Source: Verticillium longisporum (Eukaryota; Ascomycota; Sordariomycetes; Glomerellales; Plectosphaerellaceae). Taken from it: a stretch of DNA of 64,000 nt. The notes beneath the pieces were generated by a model, which saw only the letters and a list, made by a program, of their open reading frames with translations, made no database searches and was not told the origin of the DNA. The DNA lies in contig JAETXT010000005.1 of NCBI GenBank assembly GCA_019188255.1, forward strand, positions 5,518,001-5,582,000, in the 5' to 3' direction. A program made the position numbers and the translations under genes. Shown here in pieces: positions 47,021-56,315 of this stretch (the stretch's first letter is position 1; every line of letters starts with the position of its first letter).

Positions 47021-48331
47021 ATGCGTCGCGTCACACGTATACGAGCCCCAAGGCTCCTGGCCCCATCAACGCCCTCGACGCCCCTCCTCTCCCTCCGCCC
47101 CATCTCGACAACCGCTCCATCCTCCTCTGACACGACCGACCGATTCCGCAAGCTCCTCTGGAAGGGCAAGGCCCCGGGCCCAGCAGACCCCTACGCCCAG
47201 CAGTCCGAGTCCTCGTCATCTCAACAACCGGACCTCGAGGCCTACGAGGCTGAACTCGCAGAGCTCGAATCTCAGACGAGGGACCTGGGCTCCCTCTTCC
47301 CCGACGCCGCCTCCAGCAACACGCGCCCCAGCCGGCCCTTCTCCCGTCTCAAGACGAGCTTCAAACCGACGCGCGCCCCAGAGGTCAACGATGTCGGCAT
47401 CAACGGATACACGCCCGCCCTGTCGGCCGAGGGCCTCGAGGAGGTCGGCGGCTACGAAGGCTGGTGGGAGCGCGAGGGCCACTGGGGCCCTGAGAGCGAG
47501 TACACACCGTTTGCCGCCGCCGAGCGCGTGCAAGATGCCGCCGTGCTCGAGGTGCTGACGCGCCAGGCTGTTGTCGAGGCCCTGGCCTTCCGCAAGGAGA
47601 GGGACGAGATCAGGCTGAGCGCTGATTGGGCCGGCACCGACAGGGCGGCGCTCGACCGCGCGCTGGCGCTCCGCGTCAAGATTACCGAGTACGGCGTCGT
47701 CGCTCTGCGCGGCAACACGAATGCTGTCGTCAAGGGACTGGCGCCGACCAAGAGGCAGCTGAAGCTCGCGCGGAAGGAAGAGCAGGCGCAGACTGCTGGC
47801 GAAGCTGTCCTCGCTGAGGATGCCACGCCTGAGGCCGAAGAAGCCACCGTGCTGGGACAGCACGTCTCGCCCGAGGAGGCGCGGGAGCTTGTCGCCACAT
47901 GGGATGTCGAGTGGAAGGACATTTCTCTCGCTGACCCTCTGCTCAAATTTGCCGTACGTCCCCCCTGTTTTCCCCGTCCTGGAACGATGACTAACAACAT
48001 ACAGATCAACAAGCGTGTCTTCCAGCTGACGGGCCACCTCCTCCCCGATCCCAAGCTCGCGCGCGCCCAGACAGTCCGCCATATTCTCAACCTAATCGTG
48101 CGCCCGCCGCCGGCCAAGAAACTTGTCGAGACGCTGCAGCGCCGCGGCGAGCTCTTTGCGCTGCCCAACGTGTCAGTACATGCGCGCCGCATCACGCCGA
48201 TTGACCGCGAGAAGGAGGTTGGCCGATGGAAGCTGATCGAGAAGGAGCTGGCCAAGAGGGATCTACCCGTCACGGGACACGCGGGACTGGAGAAGCACCG
48301 CGAGGCGTCGTGGGTTCAGGGTGGTCTGTAG
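47021..48331 (+). CDS. Mitochondrial large-subunit ribosomal protein mL50
   Basis: Two exons, 47021-47953 and 48005-48331, 419 residues. An Arg-rich, acid-free N-terminus (MRRVTRIRAPRLLAPSTPST) is a mitochondrial presequence. The C-terminal part carries the Ribosomal_L50 domain (EWKDISLADPLLKFA, joined to INKRVFQLTGHLLPDPKLA, then TVRHILNLIVRPP). It belongs to the mitoribosome large subunit. The 51-nt intron (GTACGT...CTAAC...CAG) is a multiple of three and has no stop, so retention would just add 17 residues. Upstream in-frame codons back to 46805 are open but lack a fitting start. Confidence 0.85.
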   Translation: MRRVTRIRAPRLLAPSTPSTPLLSLRPISTTAPSSSDTTDRFRKLLWKGKAPGPADPYAQQSESSSSQQPDLEAYEAELAELESQTRDLGSLFPDAASSNTRPSRPFSRLKTSFKPTRAPEVNDVGINGYTPALSAEGLEEVGGYEGWWEREGHWGPESEYTPFAAAERVQDAAVLEVLTRQAVVEALAFRKERDEIRLSADWAGTDRAALDRALALRVKITEYGVVALRGNTNAVVKGLAPTKRQLKLARKEEQAQTAGEAVLAEDATPEAEEATVLGQHVSPEEARELVATWDVEWKDISLADPLLKFAVRPPCFPRPGTMTNNIQINKRVFQLTGHLLPDPKLARAQTVRHILNLIVRPPPAKKLVETLQRRGELFALPNVSVHARRITPIDREKEVGRWKLIEKELAKRDLPVTGHAGLEKHREASWVQGGL

Positions 48332-48572
48332 AGAGGGGGATGCTGCTGATGCTTGGCTGCCGTGGTGGCTGGATGTACGGATACATTGTACACTGTGTAA
48401 CATATTGGGTCTGTCAACTCGTTGGGCCGACATTTGAACGTGAAGTGATTGGCCACATTTGTTGTTGCTTTGGATATCATGTTACGAAGCTAAGCCCCTG
48501 TTGCTTTGCACCCTTGGCTCTTGTACTAGAAACATGCCCCTGATGCAGCTATGTACTGGTGTGCAGAGCTGA

Positions 48573-49127
48573 CTACTCTTCCTCCTCAGGCTCCGCCTCC
48601 TCTTCCTGCTGCTCTTCCTCATGGTGGCCATCTGTCACAGTCAGCAAAAGGTCACGTACCAAGGCAAGTCAACATACCGAATGAAAAGGCACCGTCGTTG
48701 TTCTGCAGCCTCTCAGCGAGGTTGATATCCGCATCAATCGTCTCGCCCTCGACATTGTACAGCCTCGCGCGCAGGATCGGCACGCCGTCGTCGCCTTCGA
48801 GCTCAAACGAGATGTCCTCAGCCGAGTTGGCGAACCCTTGTGTTTGTCAGCGAAATTCGTCCGTCTCTGGGCATGACTTCTCGTGAAACATGCGCACACC
48901 AAACCGACCGTGTCAGGATACAATGACAGAAATGCGAAATGCTGGGGAAGAAAGGGACAAGAAGACGCACCGCCGCCACCCCACTCGAAAGCACCATTGT
49001 TGTTGCCGATGCAGTCGTTGAGATCATACTCGGCCTCGACGAACTCGCCCTCGACGTTGGCGAGCTCGGCCTTGAGCATGTGGCCGTCTTCGACCGTGAT
49101 GCCTTGGGCGCTCTCGTGGAAGGGCAT
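48573..49127 (-). CDS. Cyanovirin-N homolog (CVNH) with acidic tail
   Basis: Three exons: 49127-48971, 48836-48678, 48631-48573; 124 residues. Two tandem CVNH half-repeats are visible: FHESAQGITVEDGHMLKAEL...NLN-type DLNDCIGNNNGAFEWGG and FANSAEDISFELEGDDGVP...INLAERLQNNDGAFSF. This is the fold of the mannose-binding cyanovirin-N family, common as small intracellular lectins in filamentous ascomycetes. No signal peptide. An acidic tail of about 18 residues (Glu-rich) follows the domain and comes from its own exon. One Cys (DLNDC) is present, so the cyanobacterial disulfides are absent. Ligand and role unknown. Confidence 0.9.
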
Positions 49128-50556
49128 TATGCTGGTATTCGATTCGGGAGAAAGAGGAGCTTCAAAAAGGAGGGCAAACTATGGACGAAGAGTTAGGTTA
49201 TGCTGTTCAATTGATTGAGTTCTTTATTTCTACACCTACAGACCGTTCTGGCTCCATCTTTTATATCACAGACATTCATCATCGACGAGAGGCCTCCCTC
49301 TGCCTCGGACGCGCAGGAAGCAGCCATGACATGCGTTTGTTCCCCAGAGAAATGGTGCCTCCTGCCTCAGGACGAACGAGATTCACCCTTGTCTCGTCTT
49401 GGCTGCGCAACGTGGGCGCTCTTCAGGCCTCCGCCAAGACGGTGTTGGGGCGTCTGCGGTGCCATATCCGCCATACCAAGACCGCTACAGATGTGGTTGC
49501 CCGTTTCTGCCGAGTGGCCGCGATGGCTTCGTCTCGGCGGAGGGGAGGGGGGACAGGAGAGGATTTGGGGGGTTGTGGTGCTTGGCTGAGGGGAGTGCAG
49601 GTGATGACGCGGCCTGGTGGGTTTACAGTGGTATACTCGGGAGCGACTGGAGTGGAATTCAGAAGCAAGCAAACGAGGCATCTACTGATGTCTGAAGGTT
49701 GTGTGTTTCTGTCTGTCAAGCTTCGCGATGTCTCAATGTGTCGATGCTATGCCGCGACAACAGGTTCACAGCAGCCGTTTGACGGACAAAGTCTCTTGAA
49801 GAACAAATGGGCACCATCACTCTGACAAGCATGATACGCGCATGTCTCCTCCAAAGCCAAGTAGGCAGCCAAGCCAAGGCCGACAGCACGAAATTCGTGA
49901 TACGTGTTGACTCGCCCCTCTGGGCCCTATATCAGGGAAGGTCAGCTCCTGAGTGGCCCCCAGTTGTCTCGATCGCTGCCAGCGGAGGCCGCATGCATGT
50001 GTAACAGAGGGGTTGCTCGGGCAGGCGAGCCTATGACGGGCATCATGCGGGCCGCTGATGGCATGTCGTTGAATGGGCTCGAATCTGGGTCGACATTGTG
50101 GTGTAGTGGGCTGAGAGGGGGAGGGTAGCGCGCGGTAAGGGCCGAAGCGCGGTGGAGTGGTTGGGCAGCTGTTGCTGGTTGGAGTATTCTTTGAATGATG
50201 ACTTTTTGACTCTTTCTCGAATGTCCATCGCGATTTTGTTGATTTTACGCAAGTTGTTCCTCTCGGGCGTGTGAGCATTTGGGGATGCCGTGGGGTCAGC
50301 ACTGAGAGTCATGGTGGGGGCGGGGTCGAGTGCCACGCCCATTGTGTGTTGATGGAAAGCCAAAGTCACTGGTAAGCTCGGCAGAACAGTCACACGAAGC
50401 AGCATGTCAGTCAAGATGTGTTTCTCGATTGATGGTATTTTAACTTCGTTTCTCATCATCCCCCATCCTCCTCATAAACGACACCCAATCCCCCTCAAGC
50501 TCAGTGTAGGAACATGTTGTTTGATGGTAATGTGGTTGTCGGAATGGAGAAGATGC
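49128..50556. other. Intergenic region
   Basis: About 1.4 kb. ORFs such as 49181-49825 (plus) and 49817-50302 (minus) overlap each other and lack motifs or splice structure. Nothing supported. Confidence 0.5.
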
Positions 50557-50705
50557 TTATTTTCCGCAAGCGGCGCAAGAGCCTGGAAGTGACATGTTAG
50601 TGTTCTGCGCAACGAAAGCCAGCGACAGCGGGGGATGGATGGGAGCATACAGCTAGAGCCGCAGTTGCAGGAGGAAGGGCCGGAGCAGCCGCAGTCACCC
50701 TTCAT
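50557..50705 (-). CDS. Copper-type metallothionein, 26 residues
   Basis: Two exons, 50705-50651 and 50582-50557, separated by a 68-nt intron (GTATGC donor, CTAAC branch, CCAG acceptor). The protein begins MKGDCGCSGPSSCNC and has seven cysteines at 5, 7, 13, 15, 19, 21 and 24, all but the last in C-X-C pairs. It matches the Neurospora crassa copper metallothionein in length and cysteine layout. It buffers Cu(I) in the cytosol. An AT-rich TATA-like element (TTATTTAAGG, about 50822-50832) lies some 120 bp upstream. Too short for usual gene finding. Confidence 0.9.
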
Positions 50706-50821
50706 TTTGATGGTTGGTATAGTGGTTGGTGGGGAAAAAGGTAAGTGATTTGTTTTGTTGATTGAAGTCTTGTTCGTTGATGCAGAAGAGAAAACAAGAC
50801 GAAGGACCGGAAATCCTCCCA

Positions 50822-50832
50822 CCCTTAAATAA
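50822..50832 (-). promoter_or_regulatory. TATA-like element of the metallothionein gene
   Basis: Minus-strand TTATTTAAGG about 120 bp before the ATG at 50705, in an otherwise GC-rich stretch. Confidence 0.35.
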
Positions 50833-52228
50833 AACAACCCCTCTCCCCATATCCCATCGGGAAAGACCACCCGCACGATACGGTACGATGCCCACTCTGC
50901 GCGTGCCGTCTCTGCGCGAATACTGCGTCCACCAGCAAGCACCCAGACAGACAGTCGCGAGGAAACGTCAGTGGCGACCGACCACCAGACCCACGCCTGT
51001 CCAATGGCGGCTGCTGCGTTCTTTGTGCGGCGACAGGAACCACTCGTCGCCCACTCATTCCTTCCCAATCCCACCAAGCTCTCCCTCCCCACCAGCGTCA
51101 CGCGGCAGGGGCGAGCAAAAGCGGGATGCTTGGTGGAGGGGCTGATTGCATCCATCGACGCCATTGGCCGATGCGGACCCTTACCTCCCTTCGAAGGCCG
51201 ACAGCGCCCCCCCCCTCGATGTCCTTGAACTAGGTAGGTGACGTCGGGGGTTGATCATGTCCACCATCTGCAGGTACTACGCCCCCTGAGCGTTTTGTGC
51301 TGGATTCTTCACCAGTTGGTCCTGGGTCGGCTGATTGGCCTTCTTTCGGAGAAGGCGTTCCAGCCCCGGAAACTGCGTGTTGCCATCTCGCCCTTGCGCC
51401 AGCTCTTCTCGATTTAGCCTTTTTTTTTTTTTTTTTTTTCCCCGTCAACGACTGCCGAAGCAGGGCAATTATGCCGCGCTTCATCATCAGTGGCGGCGGC
51501 CTTTGTGCGTTTGCCTCGGACTGACGTCGTGTTTCCCTTGCGATCATCGAATCAGACCGAGGCGAGAAAGAAAGATCAAAGATCGGACGTCTGGTTTCCA
51601 GGTACCGAATCATCGGAGACCACCGGGCGCCCGCTGCCGGCTCAGTTGCTTGGACCCTCTGCGGACGTGTACCTGCTTAATGAATTCTACTGTACATCCG
51701 CAGCCAGCGTGTCGCCCGCTGCTGCGCTATCGGCCTTTTACAGCGCCAGCGCATCATGGGACCGAGCTAGCCTGTGCTGGGGTTGAGCTCTGCTGCAGTC
51801 GTCTGGAACGTGGGGCGGGCGGCCGCATTGAGGGGAGCGCGTTGGGGTTAGGGAGTTGCGCTTGATGCGTGCGGCATCTTGTTGGGCGTGGTACAAGGTT
51901 CTTCGAGAAGCTGCGCCGGCCATCAAAGAAGCTTCTAGACTTTGGTGCCTGTACCAGTATTGACTCTGAATTGAATGCCCGCTGACAAACGACGTCACCG
52001 ACTCACCGAGCGGATGTGGGCAGCCCGTTCCACGCATCCATCATGATGGTTCACCATAGATATCCGTTAAGCATCACAAGGAGAAATCTTTTCGAGATGT
52101 ATCATCAACCCATTCTTGACAATTCTGCAATGTCATACCAAGTTCGAAGCTACAAACAATTTCCCCTTCGACTTGGCATCAAGTCATGAATTTGTGGTCC
52201 CCATCTCGCTCAGCGGTGTAACCCGTAC
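50833..52228. other. Intergenic region
   Basis: Upstream region of the metallothionein gene, then 3' flank of the F-box-like gene. Contains a T20 run (51420-51439). No supported ORF. Confidence 0.5.
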
Positions 52229-53878
52229 TTAATCCCTTTTTGACTGTTCCGCAGCCCTTTGGCGATTGGTATGTGTTGACACCACTGACGCCTCTGACGG
52301 CGACGAATCTGTCTTCCTCTCATCTGTCCACGTTTCCTCCGTGCTATCGTCGGTTTCTTCCTGCTGCTCTTCAACCTTGGAGATCTCCCCGGGAAGCACG
52401 CCGAGACATTCGTCCAGGAAAAATCCGTATCTGAGATACGGGAGATGACCAGCACGGATTGCGGCCGCAACGGTGGCCCAAGACGAGACGAGCACTGGCA
52501 TGAAGCTTTCCATATCGCCTTCTTTGTAATTGGGGGCCATAGCAGCATACCAAGGCATCGCGTGTTCGGATGTCGCCTCGACATGGAGGTACTCGAGGGT
52601 GGCAGGAAGGAGCGACCCAATGTTGATGTGCTTCGCATGCCATGTCGGACCAAATTCGCGTTCCATCCACAAAGAGATAGTCAATGATCGAAGTACTGGA
52701 AAGTGACTGGGCAAGTTGAACAGGAAGCCCTCGAAGACACGCTGGCTCGCAGTGTCATGGGCCTTTTGTTCCACTCTTAAACTCACGAGCTTCGGGCACA
52801 GGCAAGTGTCCGCCAGCTCGTCGATAAAGACCTGAACTTCGTCTCGACTTTCATCGCGAAAGCTAACGGCCTCGAGAGTAATGCTTAGGCGTTCCAAGTC
52901 TTGGCAAGATCCGAGAACATCCAACAAACCGGCGGTCCTGGTCATAGTAGTCGACATGTCGAGGGAGATGAGTTGGAAAGCTGCTTGAGAAAGAGGCCTT
53001 GCAAGAATCCCACCCATGTGCCTGATGCTGCGAAGTCGCGCCAGCGTTGGCAGGAAAACATGGCATTGAGGGCCCGTGGAGGGCGCACTGCTCTGAAAAT
53101 GCAAGCTTTCGAGTTCTGGGAGAAGCTTTGAACTTGTAAGATCATCGGCTAACAAACCGGCTATGACATGGTCAAGTTTCGGTGCATCGGCCATATCATG
53201 TTCACAGAGATCTTCGTGCTCCTCCGTCCTGTAGATCACTGACAGCGCTTTCACCTGTGGTACCAAGCAGAACAGGACGGGGATGACAAATTGCAGTCTC
53301 GAATAGTGGCTCTCTGAGTCAAAGTCCATCTCAGGCCTGGTTTGACGGACGTCACAGTAGCTCAGGGCTTGAAGTGCTGCAAAGGTTGGTTCGTCGAGAT
53401 CGCTGATCAACTCGCTGTGGTGAACAAAGTCGAAACCTGTAATAGCCTCGATGCGCTTCAAAACGTTTTGTAGGGTCGGGGAAATGTTGCCTGGGATTTC
53501 GCTTGCAGCGTCTGCCCAAGCCTCGAAAGTCGCCAGCACCTCGTCGTAGTCCTTGCGCGATGGGAAACGCTTGAACCTGCCATAACCGACTCTGAGGGAC
53601 TGGACTTTCTGACAATGAGAGGGCTCTCTCAAAAGACTCCTCAAAAGATGCAACATTTGCAGGTAACTCTTCACAGTGATCTGTGAAAAGAGCAATGGCT
53701 GAGAGATATCTCGAAGCCGTTTTGAGGTGAGGCAGAGATTTGCGATGCAAGGTGTCGGCGCTTTTGTACCGTCCCGCCAAGTGTGTACGTCCCTGTTGTT
53801 CCAGGGCTGAACAAGGTACTTCGCAATGATAATGAGCACCTCGTTGGGAAGGCTCAGAAGTGTTGATGTGGCGGGCAT
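52229..53878 (-). CDS. F-box-like protein with leucine-rich body (paralog 1)
   Basis: Single exon, 549 residues, starting MPATSTLLSLPNEVLIIIAKYL. The N-terminus fits a degenerate F-box (LPNEVLIIIAKYL...LCLTSKRLRDISQPLLFSQ). The rest has irregular leucine-rich segments (LARLRSIRHMGGILA, LERLSITLEAVSF, PVLRSLTISLWM) and an acidic tail (EEQQEETDDSTEETWTDE). Such proteins usually recruit substrates to SCF ubiquitin ligases. Similar along its length to the divergent gene at 54677, including the closing segment AAAIRAGHLPYLRYGFFLDECLGVLPGEI. No target known. Confidence 0.75.
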   Translation of the reverse strand: MPATSTLLSLPNEVLIIIAKYLVQPWNNRDVHTWRDGTKAPTPCIANLCLTSKRLRDISQPLLFSQITVKSYLQMLHLLRSLLREPSHCQKVQSLRVGYGRFKRFPSRKDYDEVLATFEAWADAASEIPGNISPTLQNVLKRIEAITGFDFVHHSELISDLDEPTFAALQALSYCDVRQTRPEMDFDSESHYSRLQFVIPVLFCLVPQVKALSVIYRTEEHEDLCEHDMADAPKLDHVIAGLLADDLTSSKLLPELESLHFQSSAPSTGPQCHVFLPTLARLRSIRHMGGILARPLSQAAFQLISLDMSTTMTRTAGLLDVLGSCQDLERLSITLEAVSFRDESRDEVQVFIDELADTCLCPKLVSLRVEQKAHDTASQRVFEGFLFNLPSHFPVLRSLTISLWMEREFGPTWHAKHINIGSLLPATLEYLHVEATSEHAMPWYAAMAPNYKEGDMESFMPVLVSSWATVAAAIRAGHLPYLRYGFFLDECLGVLPGEISKVEEQQEETDDSTEETWTDERKTDSSPSEASVVSTHTNRQRAAEQSKRD

Positions 53879-54676
53879 GTTGGCTACCTCCTCAAAGCAG
53901 TCTGTAATGTACCCCGATTAGTGACCGAAAGTTTGCATGAAGGTTGGGAAGGTCAAAACAAACCTTGAGTTTGTGCATCTCAAAAAACCCGGTATTCGAA
54001 GAGGACTGAGTAGCAGGGGTTTGGTTATGTTGAGTAGCTTGTTGATCCACGTGTTGAGAAGAATGTTCTTATTCTCAGACGGCTGCTTGTAGTTCGACCG
54101 GGACTGCTGCGAGAAGAAGACTGGTTGATGATGCGGTGCTCCTGGAGGTGTGCACAAGTGAAGAAAGAACCCAGTTCACGTACACTGCTTGAGTGCCTAG
54201 GGACATTCATGAAAACATGACACTTACAAGCTGACGTCGGTCGTTTGACTGAGGGTGTCTCCTGTTTCGGGTGCCTTCCATGCGAAAAAGGAATGCAGCG
54301 AGGCGAGAAAAAGTCTGCGCCTTCCTTTCAAGTACCTTACCTAAGGTAGGTAAATCTAGACTCGTGCTTGCCTGATCAATCAAAAATCTTTAACACTGGA
54401 AAGATATCCACCTGTTCCTGCCTCATGGAGATGTGCAGATAACTCCTTCAGCTACGACGTGCTTGCCGTTCCCACCACATCAGACTTTTCTACGTTAATT
54501 TATTTTAGACGAACCACCCGCCTTCAGAGAACCAACTTCTGGTAGATGTCGATTCAGCAACTTCTGTACCTTATACATGCCTCAAGAACGGCCAAGAAAC
54601 GTCCCGGCCTGTCTCTTCAGCCCTGGACTTGTCTTTACGATCAAATCATTGACACGATCAGTCTGATCAAAAGAAT
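53879..54676. other. Divergent promoter region of the F-box-like pair
   Basis: About 0.8 kb. Contains the near-palindrome TACCTTACCTAAGGTAGGTA at 54333-54352. No supported ORF. Confidence 0.5.
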
Positions 54677-56315
54677 ATGATGCCCAATTCGGGCCTGCTG
54701 CGTCTTCCCAACGAGATGATCATCCAGATTGCCAAGTTATTCCTACAGGATATTGATCCATTCGAAGAACAGAATGAAGCACCGACCACACCATTGCGCA
54801 ACCTTTGCTTGACTTCCCGGCACCTGTTCTCCATCGCGCAGCCGGTGCTCGTTTCTCACCTTACCCTTGAAGATGTGTATTCAACCATCCTGTTCATAAG
54901 AACATTGAGGGAGAAACAGCACCTCCGCAACTACGTCATCGATGTCAATGTGAGATATAATCTCATTTACACAGCCTCGGAAACGCTCTTGGGCTCATTC
55001 ACAAGAGACATCGAGGCCTGGAAGACCCTCGACGCCAGCACAAGAAAGTCCCAAGACGAACGCAGGGGTTCTCGAGCAAATTAAAAAGACAACGAGTCGC
55101 CATGCCGGCCACCAAGCCTGCACCTTCGGCTTATGGCCAGGGTTTGCCGAAGGATACGCCACGTCTAGCCCAAACATCTGCACCTGCAACCTGTGCCGTT
55201 ATAACATTACTCAACTCGGACGACTGGATCCTATTGAGTTCAACAAAAGGTATTCGACTCTGCACGTTGCCTATGCCATGCTTTTTTGCATGTTGCCTAA
55301 TAAGCGAAGATTGAAATTCTTAATCCACGATATATTGCCATCCGATGAAGGATACTCCCGGGATCCCGACGGTTTCGGTGAAACCTTCCTGAACGAGATA
55401 CTGGCCGACCTTCTCAAAGAAAGAGATACGAGATCTTTAGTTTTCCCAAAACTCAAAACCGCGGCTTTCACCTTCGACAGAACGGACGAGTGGGGACGTG
55501 CCATACTGAGCACCTTTTTCCTCCCTTCGCTGCTCACTTTACCTTCGCTGAGGCAGCTTGTTGGACGCCTAGACGTCAATCCTGGCGCGGTAGGAGTTCG
55601 TCCGGACAAACATGCCTTTGTACACATGGATATGTCGTGCGAAAGTATTGACGTTACAGAAAACCTGCTTCAATGCTTTTCCGGAATGAAACATTTGAAC
55701 ATTTCGGGCGTCTATTGTGGAGGTGACAACACCGAATTCTATGCCAATACCTTCTTCGACGCTCTTTCTACCAATTGCCCCGTCCTGGAAAGTTTGACAT
55801 TACAAGACAGTGAGTTCGATTCCAGCTGGCTTGACATGACAGAATGTCTCTCTAGCCCTTTACGGCTACCCAAGCTCCGGCGCTTGAAACTTTTTTCACA
55901 TTGGATCGAGGAGATCTTATTTCAACCCCCTTACCCTGATCGCTTTGACGTGGGGAACATGCTGCCTTCCAGCATCGAATATTTCAGCTTTTGCGATGAG
56001 CGGGACCGGTACGTGGAGCCTCAAAACATCTCGGTCATCCCACCCTCGACAGCAACACAGCTGGGCACGGAGTTATCAACATCGGTACGACGCCCTTTTA
56101 CCACTTTCGCCGCTGCGGCCTGGATTAGCGTGGCATCGGCCATTCGGGATGGGCGTTTGAGCAACTTGAAATGCGGTTTCTTCGTCAGGCGGGACTTTGG
56201 CATTTTACCTGCTCAGATTGACGAGGTTATGGAATTGTGCTCAGGTCGTGATCCGTACTCTCCATACTCCCCAATTCAGTATGAGGATGCGGACTCTATT
56301 TTCGTCTTATGGTAA
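54677..56315 (+). CDS. F-box-like protein with leucine-rich body (paralog 2), one frameshift
   Basis: Starts MMPNSGLLRLPNEMIIQIAKLFL with the same F-box-like N-terminus as the gene at 52229 (LRNLCLTSRHLFSIAQPVLVSHL). The frame shifts by one base near 55045-55052 (an apparent extra base in the AAA or CCC run) and then continues to 56315; allowing for it, 545 residues. The continued frame includes a Cys-rich patch (NICTCNLCRYN) and the shared end (WISVASAIRDGRLSNLKCGFF...GILPAQI). Head-to-head with paralog 1. Likely an SCF substrate adaptor. If the break is real, this copy is a pseudogene. Confidence 0.65.

Noticed and set aside
49181..50302. ORFs 49181-49825 (plus) and 49817-50302 (minus)
   Set aside because: No motifs, mutual overlaps with other frames and no splice structure.
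51420..51439. T20 run as a terminator
   Set aside because: Eukaryotic context; no Pol III gene upstream. Treated as a simple homopolymer.
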